A program made the position numbers and the translations under genes. Shown piece by piece: positions 1-6,524 of a stretch of 64,000 nt of DNA. The notes under the pieces are model-generated. The model did no database searches. It was given only the letters and a program-made list of their open reading frames with translations, and was not told where the DNA came from. Location of the stretch: positions 1-64,000 of the forward strand of contig NZ_LQQO01000033.1 of the NCBI RefSeq assembly GCF_001619955.1. Reading direction: 5' to 3'. Position 1 is the stretch's first letter. The number at the start of each line of letters is the position of its first letter. This DNA comes from Sphingomonas hankookensis. Lineage in GTDB: Bacteria > Pseudomonadota > Alphaproteobacteria > Sphingomonadales > Sphingomonadaceae.

Positions 1-357
1 GATAGGGGGTCCTTTTTGGACGCCGATTGACACCGAACGAACCGCTTCATCGAAATGATCGGCCTGATGCGAGGCATGCGCGCCGTGGAACATGCCGATG
101 ACCTCGACCCCGCGATCCTTTGCAAAGGCGGTGAAGGCTTCGGGCGACCCGAACAGCGGCAGGATGTCGGCCAGATCCCACGGAGCGATCTCGATCCCGT
201 CGAAACCGAGCGCCGCCTGATATTTCAGGATCGTATCCCAGTCCGAATAATAGGCGGTATTGGTCTTGTCTTCGTAGTAGAACTCTCGGAAGTTATTGAT
301 CTGCCGATAGGGAATGCTCTTCCAATGGCACATATTGGCATAGCGGATATTGGGCAT
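1..357 (-). CDS. Sugar phosphate isomerase/epimerase-like TIM barrel (3' end outside window)
   Basis: The first 119 codons of a reverse-strand gene are visible, with no stop before the window edge. The start is the ATG at 355-357, with a GGAG-containing stretch about 10 nt upstream. The protein opens MPNIRYANMCHWKSIPYRQ and continues with LGFDGIEIAPWD (about residues 51-62) and VEVIGMFHGAHASHQ, the early beta-alpha units of the AP-endonuclease-2/xylose-isomerase-like family. These proteins isomerise or epimerise sugars or sugar acids using a bound divalent metal. No signal peptide is visible, so it is probably cytoplasmic. It is the third TIM-barrel gene in a row, 19 nt after the one at 377-1333, suggesting one operon for sugar-derived intermediates. 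The exact substrate cannot be read from the sequence. Confidence 0.8.
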   Translation of the reverse strand, partial: MPNIRYANMCHWKSIPYRQINNFREFYYEDKTNTAYYSDWDTILKYQAALGFDGIEIAPWDLADILPLFGSPEAFTAFAKDRGVEVIGMFHGAHASHQADHFDEAVRSVSIGVQKGPPI

Positions 358-376
358 CGCGGAGACTCCGTCCGGC

Positions 377-1333
377 TTAATTCTGGAGATGGCTCAGGAA
401 CGCGCGCGTGCGCAGCAATGCCCGGAACGGGTCGCGCGTCTGGCGGGCGCTGCAGATGATCGGTCCGGCATAGCCCAGCTGGCCGAGTAGGCCGACGATA
501 GCCGGCAGATCGACATTACCAGTACCCGGATCGCGGAAAACCTGCGTCGCGCGGTGCTCGGGGAACTCCGGATTGGGAGTCTTCCACGTCTCCGTATCGT
601 CCACGAACGCCGTGTCGGTCAGGTGGACGCACCCGATCCGCTCGCGGTGCGCGGTGATGAAGGCCGCCGGATCGATCCCGGCGATGGTCAGGCTGGCGGT
701 ATCGACATCCAGCTTCACGTCGTCCGGCAGCCGTTCCAGCAGCGTCAAGATGCGGTCGCCACGGAACACGCTCCAATATTCGTTGCGCACCACCAGCGCG
801 ACGCCCGCCGCCCGAGCCTTTTCTGCGAGGCCGCCGAGCAGAGTAGCCACGCGATCGGTGAAGGATGCGAGCTTGTCCGCCAGATCGGGATGGTAATGAG
901 CGATGCGCCCGTAATAGCCCGACGGACTGATCGCGAGGTAATCGGCCTTCAGATCGGCGGCATGCGCCAGCGCCTCGCCCGCGAAATGGCCGGTCGCACC
1001 GAAGTAGAAGTCGAGGTTGGCGTTGCGCAGGAACAGGTTCGAATCGAACGTCACGCCGGTAACCCGATCGATATCGCCCTTCGCCAGCGCGGCACGATAA
1101 TTGTCGGCATTCTCATATTTGGCGTTGATGCAATAGCGGTTCATCGGGACGCCGCTGCGCCCGCCGAACTGCCACACCGGTTCGTAAGGAATCTCGACCG
1201 ACCGAAACCCCGCCGCACCGATCAGCGGGTAGAGCTCTTCCCAAAAATACTTGCTTTCGTAGCGGTTTCGATTGGGTTCTTGATAATGACGGTTGATCAG
1301 GTCGAGGCTGATCGCGAATTGATCGCTGTGCAT
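377..1333 (-). CDS. Sugar phosphate isomerase/epimerase family protein
   Basis: This 318-residue protein has the TIM-barrel layout of the AP-endonuclease-2-like family: FRSVEIPYEPVWQ near residues 43-55, a central LKADYLAISPSGYYGRI, VALVVRNEYW near residue 180, LDVDTASL near 210 and IGCVHLTDTAF near 233. The family uses Glu, Asp, His and Glu ligands around one divalent metal to isomerise or epimerise sugars, keto-sugars or inositols. There is no signal peptide, so it is cytoplasmic. It lies between two further TIM-barrel genes on the same strand (63 nt from the hydroxypyruvate isomerase-like gene, 19 nt to the truncated gene), so co-transcription is likely. I infer a role in processing the keto- or anhydro-sugar released by the deglycosylation system upstream. 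The specific reaction is unknown. Confidence 0.85.
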   Translation of the reverse strand: MHSDQFAISLDLINRHYQEPNRNRYESKYFWEELYPLIGAAGFRSVEIPYEPVWQFGGRSGVPMNRYCINAKYENADNYRAALAKGDIDRVTGVTFDSNLFLRNANLDFYFGATGHFAGEALAHAADLKADYLAISPSGYYGRIAHYHPDLADKLASFTDRVATLLGGLAEKARAAGVALVVRNEYWSVFRGDRILTLLERLPDDVKLDVDTASLTIAGIDPAAFITAHRERIGCVHLTDTAFVDDTETWKTPNPEFPEHRATQVFRDPGTGNVDLPAIVGLLGQLGYAGPIICSARQTRDPFRALLRTRAFLSHLQN

Positions 1334-1396
1334 GCTTGAATCCAGGATTGACGGGCGCGTTTGGACGCACCGAAGACAGGAGAGTACGGCTCGCCA

Positions 1397-2170
1397 TTAA
1401 CCGGCAAGCATCCGCCGCGACTGATCGAGCGACTGCGCCATCGGTATCGTCGGAAAATATTCGAGGCCGATCGCCCCGTCATATCCGACCGCCCGCAGCG
1501 TCCGCATGACCTCGGCCCAATCCAGCGTACCGGTGCCCGGTTCGTTGCGATCGGGCATGTCAGCCACCTGCACATGGCCGACAAGGTGGATGCGACCAGC
1601 CAATACAGTCGCCATATCCTCACCCATCACCGCGCTGTGCCAGACGTCGTACAGCAACCGCAGGTTCGGGCTGTTCACCGCCTCGACCAGGTCGAGGCCG
1701 AGCTTGGTGCTGACCAGATACATGGTCGCGAACAGCCGCGTGTTGAGCGGTTCGAGCAGCAGCATCACGCCGGCCTCTTCCGCCGCATCGGCGGCAGCGC
1801 GCAGCGCGGTCACGGCGTTGGCGAAATGCTCTTCCTCGCTCAATCCGTCGACGCGAAAGCCCGATGCCACGATCAGGTTGGGTTTGCCGAGGATCGCCGT
1901 TGCCTCGATCGTTTCGCGCACGGCAGTCACCATCGCGTCGCGCTCGGTCGGGTCGACGATCGATTTGCGCGGGTCGACGCACAGGCTGGTCAGCCGCATG
2001 CCGGTATCGGCAAGTGCTTCGGCCATCGCCTCGATTGGCTTGTCCCGCCACAGATGAAATTCGGCGAGGTCGAGCCCGGCGTCCTTGACGGCGCGCAGGC
2101 GCGCGGCAAGGTCGCCCGCTTCGGCAAACTGCCATTCAATACAGGAGGATAGTGGATAGACCGCAGACAT
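1397..2170 (-). CDS. Hydroxypyruvate isomerase-like TIM-barrel protein
   Basis: This 257-residue protein is the usual length for the hydroxypyruvate isomerase (Hyi) branch of the xylose-isomerase-like TIM-barrel family. LLLEPLNTRLFATMYLVST (about residues 136-154) carries the first metal-ligand Glu, LRLLYDVWHSAVM the Asp and His of the next strand, VGHVQVADMPDRNEPGTG the substrate and metal region, and GAIGLEYFP the last Glu. Hyi interconverts hydroxypyruvate and tartronate semialdehyde, but close relatives act on other keto-sugars, and ORFs with this signature are often over-annotated. It is cytoplasmic. It follows the 40-codon ORF at 2317-2439 by 146 nt and precedes two more TIM-barrel genes. 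Confidence 0.85.
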   Translation of the reverse strand: MSAVYPLSSCIEWQFAEAGDLAARLRAVKDAGLDLAEFHLWRDKPIEAMAEALADTGMRLTSLCVDPRKSIVDPTERDAMVTAVRETIEATAILGKPNLIVASGFRVDGLSEEEHFANAVTALRAAADAAEEAGVMLLLEPLNTRLFATMYLVSTKLGLDLVEAVNSPNLRLLYDVWHSAVMGEDMATVLAGRIHLVGHVQVADMPDRNEPGTGTLDWAEVMRTLRAVGYDGAIGLEYFPTIPMAQSLDQSRRMLAG

Positions 2171-2316
2171 AGGACTCTTCCCATTCTACGGCCCCGTAAC
2201 GCTGATCGCGTCCGTATGCCTGGCGGGGTCATTCCCGCTATTTTGTTCGGTATTGTTTACGGCGTTCGGCGCGGAAAGCAAGTTCGACGATGTCCGTGCA
2301 GCGCGTTGGCCAGCGT

Positions 2317-2439
2317 TCAGAACAGGATTCCCGCCAGCCAGAACGACCCCACGAAGATGGTCATGGTAGTCAACGCCATCGATGCGCAGCGCAGATTCTC
2401 GAACCGCCGCACCGGATGTTTCCCGGATGATTGCAACAT
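2317..2439 (-). CDS. Small putative single-pass membrane protein (40 aa)
   Basis: A 40-codon frame starts at the ATG at 2437-2439 with a strong Shine-Dalgarno, GAGGAGAGAGAC, directly before the start, and ends with TGA at 2317-2319. The product begins MLQSSGKHPVRRFENLRCA, a basic, soluble N-terminus. About 20 hydrophobic residues follow (MALTTMTIFVGSFWLAGILF), giving one predicted membrane helix that reaches the last residue with the positive charges on the inside. It lies between the aromatic operon and the sugar isomerase operon on the same strand, 146 nt before the Hyi-like gene. I do not recognise a family. It could be a small partner of a transporter or receptor, or a leader ORF. The strong ribosome site and clean topology favour a real gene. 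Confidence 0.5.
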   Translation of the reverse strand: MLQSSGKHPVRRFENLRCASMALTTMTIFVGSFWLAGILF

Positions 2440-2679
2440 GTCTCTCTCCTCAAGTTCCGTCCCGCATTATTCCTGCAGGTCCGGCGCTTCTCACTCGTAA
2501 CAACTGCCGACGCTACGACCATTCGGCACCGAAATTTGCCGCAAGCGGCATCGCCAGTTGCGCCGGGACCCCTGGGTCACCGTTACCTCTCGTCCTCCTC
2601 GTCGTCGCCCGGGCGAGTATCCGCTTGTCACGCCGCCCTCGATGGCTGCTTCGGAGGCGGAAAGAGGCGCATCCGCGGC

Positions 2680-3618
2680 TCAGGCCTTCACGATCCGCTG
2701 ATCGATGACGCCGAAAGCATCTGCTGCGCGCATCGTCACGCGGTCGCCGAAGCGAAGGAAGGGAGTCATCGACCGTCCGGCAATGACGTCGATGGCGCGG
2801 CGCTCGGACAGGCAGGTCGATCCGACCTCCGCATGGTTCGCGTTGGAAACGGTGCCCGATCCGATAATGGTTCCGGCGGGTAGATCGCGGGTGCGCGCAG
2901 CGTGGGCAATCAGTTCCTCGAAACCATAGGCCATCGCGTCACCGATCGGACTGCCGAACCATTCGCCGTTGATCTCGACGGTCAGCGGCAGGCAGACGCG
3001 GCCGTTCCGCCATGCGTCGCCCAGTGCATCTGGCGTGACCGCGAACGAGGCGACCGAACAGGCGGGTTTCGCCTGTACCCACCCGAAACCGGTCTTCATC
3101 TCGATCGGTGCGATGGTCCGCAGCGACCAGTCGTTGAGCAGGAGGATCAGTCGAACGTGCGCAAGCGCGTCGTCCGCCCTGCATCCCATCGGGACGTCGC
3201 CGGTAACGACCGCGAACTCGCCCTCGAAGTCGATGCCGTCCGCCTCGCTCGGGAACGGCACGTCCTGCGTCGCCGACAAAAAGCGATGCGACATGCCCTG
3301 GTACATCAACGGCTTGTCCGTCTCGATCGGCGGCAGGTTGAACGCCTGCTGCATCAGTTCGCCATGGGTCGGGAACGCCGATCCGTCGAGCCATTGCCAT
3401 GCGCGCGGCAAGGGTGCGAGCAGCGTCTCCTGGTCAAGCAAGTCACCCTGCCCCGCCGCCAGTCGCTCGGCCAGCGCCCGCAGCACCGGCTCGGCCCGGC
3501 CCCAGTCGTCGAGCGCCGCCTGCAAGGTCATGTCGGCAGGCAGGCAACGTGCGGCGTCGTCGGACACCACCACCAGCGTTCCGTCGCGGCTGCCATCGGC
3601 GCGGGTCGCGAGCCTCAT
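2680..3618 (-). CDS. Fumarylacetoacetate hydrolase family protein
   Basis: This 312-residue protein starts MRLATRADGSRDG. The ATG at 3616-3618 is chosen because it overlaps the stop of the preceding cyclase gene (ATGA). The open frame extends further upstream, but only by running through the cyclase gene. The C-terminal FAH fold carries the metal-ligand pattern: DFEGEFAVVTGDVP with E132 and E134, then LLNDWSLR with D163, and AKPACSVASFAVTPDALG after it. The family hydrolyses C-C bonds of beta-diketo acids such as fumarylacetoacetate or acylpyruvates, or hydrates and decarboxylates related enols, using Mg or Mn in the cytoplasm. As the last gene of the VOC dioxygenase/hydrolase/cyclase operon, it probably handles a late ring-cleavage product. 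Substrate unknown. Confidence 0.9.
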   Translation of the reverse strand: MRLATRADGSRDGTLVVVSDDAARCLPADMTLQAALDDWGRAEPVLRALAERLAAGQGDLLDQETLLAPLPRAWQWLDGSAFPTHGELMQQAFNLPPIETDKPLMYQGMSHRFLSATQDVPFPSEADGIDFEGEFAVVTGDVPMGCRADDALAHVRLILLLNDWSLRTIAPIEMKTGFGWVQAKPACSVASFAVTPDALGDAWRNGRVCLPLTVEINGEWFGSPIGDAMAYGFEELIAHAARTRDLPAGTIIGSGTVSNANHAEVGSTCLSERRAIDVIAGRSMTPFLRFGDRVTMRAADAFGVIDQRIVKA

Positions 3619-4400
3619 TGGTCGTCCTCGAAGATCGCGATAGCGCGGCACCAGCCCGCCGAGCCACGCTTCACCTTGACCGGCAAACACGACACGGTGA
3701 AGCCGGTCGCGGGCAGCCGGTCGAGATTGGTCAGCTTCTCCATGTGGCAATAGCCGATGTCGCGGCCCGCCTTGTGCCCTTCCCATACCAGCGAATAGTC
3801 GCCGGTTTCCGCCACCTTGGCGGCGGTATGACTGAACGGCGCGTCCCAGCTCCACGCATCGGTGCCGGTTACCCGGACCCCGCGAGAAGTCAGGTACAAG
3901 GTCGCCTCATAGCCCATGCCACAACCCTTCCCCAGAAAGTCCGCGCGTCCCAGCGCCGCACCGGCTGCGGTGTTCACCAGCACGATGTCGAGCGGTTGCA
4001 GGTCGTGGCCGACGCGTTCGAGCTCTGCCTCCACCTCCGCTGCCGTGACCACATGCCCATCGGGCAGATGGCGGAAGTCGAGCTTCACGCCGGGTTGCAG
4101 GCACCATTCCAATGGCACCTCGTCGATGGTCAGCGCCGGCTTCCCGCCATCCTGCGTCGGATGATAATGCCATGGCGCGTCGAGATGCGTGCCGTTGTGA
4201 GTGCTCAGCGTCAGCGTTTCCGACGCGGCAAAGCCCTGCCCCCCCGCCATCGCCTCTGCCGTGATACCGGGGAAGAACATCGCCGCTTCCGCGACGGTTT
4301 CGGCATGGGTCTGCCGGGTAATGGTCGGGCGCATGAACGGGGGGTCGGTAACGACGTCCGGATCGATCGCGATCGACAGGTCGACGATGCGGCGGGTCAT
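3615..4400 (-). CDS. Cyclase family protein (kynurenine formamidase-like metal hydrolase)
   Basis: This 261-residue protein has the hallmark HNGTHLDAPWHYH, giving the H-x-G-T-H-x-D-x-P-x-H metal motif with H68, H72, D74 and H78. VTGTDAWSWDAPFSHT lies near residue 185. The cyclase superfamily includes kynurenine formamidase, isatin hydrolase and several ring-opening or lactone and amide hydrolases that use Zn or Mn. It is probably cytoplasmic, with no signal peptide. Its ATG (4398-4400) overlaps the stop of the alpha/beta hydrolase, and its stop overlaps the start of the FAH gene, so the three are translationally coupled. In this context it is likely a hydrolytic step of aromatic catabolism after extradiol cleavage. 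The substrate is not deducible. Confidence 0.88.
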   Translation of the reverse strand: MTRRIVDLSIAIDPDVVTDPPFMRPTITRQTHAETVAEAAMFFPGITAEAMAGGQGFAASETLTLSTHNGTHLDAPWHYHPTQDGGKPALTIDEVPLEWCLQPGVKLDFRHLPDGHVVTAAEVEAELERVGHDLQPLDIVLVNTAAGAALGRADFLGKGCGMGYEATLYLTSRGVRVTGTDAWSWDAPFSHTAAKVAETGDYSLVWEGHKAGRDIGYCHMEKLTNLDRLPATGFTVSCLPVKVKRGSAGWCRAIAIFEDDQ

Positions 4401-5554
4401 GCGGCCCGCCCGCCCAGCGTTTCGACGAACCAGTCGGCCAACAGATCGCGGCCGTACGCCATATTGTCGGCGCCGACATGCTCCACACCCCCTTCGCGGG
4501 CGGTGAAGATCACCTTCTCGCGGCGTGGGCTGTTGACGAGTTGGTCATACAGGTCGTCGGCGTAGGCGACGTTGATCTGGCGATCGTTCGCCCCGTGGGT
4601 CACGAGGAACGGAACCGTGATCCGGTCCATGTGACCATTGAGGTTCATCGCTGCCGACTTCGCCAGGAAATCGTCCTGGTCCTGGGCACCGAACGCCCAG
4701 TGGACGTGTTTCCAGTAATGCGGGACCGGGTTCTCACCCTCGCGGGCCATGCGCTTGTCCTGCACCTCGCGCCAATTGTGGTTGGCACCCCAGACGGCGC
4801 CGCTGGAAAAGCGCGGTTCATAGGCGACCGCGCGCGGGGCAAAGTGGCCGCCCAGCGAAATGCCGGTCATTCCGATCCGCTTCGGATCGACATCGCTCTG
4901 CTGCTCCAGCCAGTCGACCGCCCTGCTCGCCCAGTGTTCGCTGTGCGGATCGACGGGCAGGTCCTGCAACCGCAGCGCCTCGCCAGAGCCGGGCTGGTCG
5001 ACGCACAGGGTCGAGATGCCCCGCCGTGCCAGTTCATGCGGCAGGCGGGTCCAGAACAGCAGTTCCTTGCAGCTGTCCAGCCCGTTGCAGAACACGACGA
5101 CAGGCTTGCGGCCCACGCCCGGGGCGCGGGTGTAGAGGGCCGGCATCGTGCCGGTTTCGAGCGGAATCTCGACCCGTTCGCGGTGCAGCTTGCCCAGCAC
5201 CGTCGACCGGTCGAACGCTTCGCGTGCCTTGGCGTACGTCTCCTTGCGACCCGGCGCGCCGTGGCCCTGCATCCGCTCGGCAGTGAACAGGTATAGCGAC
5301 GCCCGCTCCAGCTTGTTCGAAGCGGAGAAGGCGCGCCCCTTCGCCTCGTCTTCGGCGCCCAGTTCGATCAGCTTGGCGCCCATCGCTGCCCACGCCGCCA
5401 TGAATTGGGGCGTGCCGGCATCGGCACCATTGGTGGTGGCGTCCTTCAGCAGCCGGCACATATCGATGATTTCACCGAGTTGCGCACCGCTCTCCATCGC
5501 GATCGCGACCGACAGGTTCCAGATGTAGTTGGGGAAGGGTTCGTAGAGCGCCAT
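4397..5554 (-). CDS. Alpha/beta hydrolase of the FrsA/DUF1100 / C-C hydrolase type
   Basis: This 385-residue protein starts MALYEPFPNYIWNLS (ATG 5552-5554, 5 nt after the dioxygenase stop). Its first ~120 residues form a helical cap. The hydrolase core follows: VVVFCNGLDSCKE (about 152-164, oxyanion region), then GISLGG with nucleophile S233. The acid D lies in VTHGANDRQ and the His in EGGVEHVGADN near the C-terminus. This layout resembles 2,6-dihydroxypseudooxynicotine hydrolase and related C-C bond hydrolases with an N-terminal cap, rather than short esterases. Directly downstream of an extradiol-type dioxygenase, a C-C hydrolase (meta-cleavage-like) role is likely. It overlaps the cyclase gene by 4 nt. 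Confidence 0.85.
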   Translation of the reverse strand: MALYEPFPNYIWNLSVAIAMESGAQLGEIIDMCRLLKDATTNGADAGTPQFMAAWAAMGAKLIELGAEDEAKGRAFSASNKLERASLYLFTAERMQGHGAPGRKETYAKAREAFDRSTVLGKLHRERVEIPLETGTMPALYTRAPGVGRKPVVVFCNGLDSCKELLFWTRLPHELARRGISTLCVDQPGSGEALRLQDLPVDPHSEHWASRAVDWLEQQSDVDPKRIGMTGISLGGHFAPRAVAYEPRFSSGAVWGANHNWREVQDKRMAREGENPVPHYWKHVHWAFGAQDQDDFLAKSAAMNLNGHMDRITVPFLVTHGANDRQINVAYADDLYDQLVNSPRREKVIFTAREGGVEHVGADNMAYGRDLLADWFVETLGGRAA

Positions 5555-5559
5555 GATGC

Positions 5560-6462
5560 TTACGCCACTGCCGCCTGCCAAAGCCCGGCATCGGGCGAAG
5601 GCTTGGGCATGGTCTGCGGACCCCCGATGCCGCTGCCCCATTGATCCATCGTTTCGGGCTTTGGAATGTGGACCTGATGCTGGTGATGGTCGTCATCGAC
5701 CTCCTCCAGCTCGGATGTGTATTCGACGACGTTATTGTTGGGCGTCGTGAAGTAACTGAACGTGTTGTTGCCCGCCGTATGGCGACCCGGCCCCCATTTG
5801 ATGTCGACATCGTTGCGCTTGAGCCGGCCGACGCCGCGCATCATGTCGTCCATCGTCAGCACGTCATAGGCGACATGGTTGAAGCAGGGCGGCCCGGGCA
5901 GGAACGCCAGCCGGTGGTGCCAGCTGTTGCAGCGCATGAAGCACATGAAGTCACCCAGCCAGTCCGACACGCGGAAACCCAGCGCCTTTTCATACCACGC
6001 GACCAGCGCCTTGTGGTCGGGCGAGTGCATGACGACATGGCTGATCTTGACCGGGATCGCCTCGCCCTTGGCAAGTTCGCGTTTGCTGCCGCGCTCGACA
6101 TCCGCCGAAATCTGCAGCGTGAAGCCGTTGGGGTCGAAGAAGCGGAAGCCATAGCCGCCGCCGAGCGTGTCCAGCTCGTGCGGCTCGCTGATGATCTTGC
6201 CGTCATTGGCCTTCACCTGTTCGAACAGCGCATCGACATCGGCGCGCGTTTCGGCCGCCCAGCCGATGACGTCGATCCGCTGCATCGCATCCTCGCGCAG
6301 GCGGACGACGTATTTTTCGTCGGTCCCTTCGGCCGCGAAATAGACCATCTCGTCGTCGCTCGGGACCTCGGTCAGGCCCCACACATCGGCATAGAAGCGG
6401 CGTTCGGCGGCAAGATCGGGAACGGCATAGCCGACGAAGCGGATTTCAGAAACGCGGGCCAT
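5560..6462 (-). CDS. VOC-family extradiol ring-cleavage dioxygenase
   Basis: This 300-residue protein has two vicinal-oxygen-chelate modules (about residues 5-120 and 138-250). The second carries the 2-His-1-carboxylate iron site: H142 in SHVVMHSPDH, H196 in FNHVAYDV and E247 in VVEYTSEL. H182-H183 (WHHRLAF) supplies the usual active-site His. Proteins of this type open catechol-like rings next to the diol using Fe(II) and O2, in the cytoplasm. I start at the ATG at 6460-6462 because GGAGG sits 6 nt upstream; the ATG at 6472-6474 would add four residues and lacks such a site. It is the second gene of the TBDR operon, 62 nt after the receptor. The C-terminus is unusually His- and Asp-rich (EEVDDDHHQHQVH). 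Confidence 0.9.
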   Translation of the reverse strand: MARVSEIRFVGYAVPDLAAERRFYADVWGLTEVPSDDEMVYFAAEGTDEKYVVRLREDAMQRIDVIGWAAETRADVDALFEQVKANDGKIISEPHELDTLGGGYGFRFFDPNGFTLQISADVERGSKRELAKGEAIPVKISHVVMHSPDHKALVAWYEKALGFRVSDWLGDFMCFMRCNSWHHRLAFLPGPPCFNHVAYDVLTMDDMMRGVGRLKRNDVDIKWGPGRHTAGNNTFSYFTTPNNNVVEYTSELEEVDDDHHQHQVHIPKPETMDQWGSGIGGPQTMPKPSPDAGLWQAAVA

Positions 6463-6524
6463 GCTCGCCTCCATGGAGAAGAATGGGGGCCGGCATTCGC
6501 GATGCCGGCCCAGTCGGGGGGGTG

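Noticed and set aside
361..385. Possible fifth copy of the TetR operator (TTAATTCTGG)
   Set aside because: Only the right half resembles ATTCTG. There is no AGAAY nine bases upstream and it overlaps a stop codon.
2440..2679. Possible extra gene between the FAH gene and the 40-codon ORF
   Set aside because: No frame with a ribosome site and plausible protein was found. The stretch probably holds the promoter of the small ORF and isomerase operon.
3619..3855. Upstream extension of the FAH gene by 79 codons
   Set aside because: The extension lies wholly inside the cyclase gene and has no family similarity. The ATGA overlap at 3615-3618 gives a natural start.
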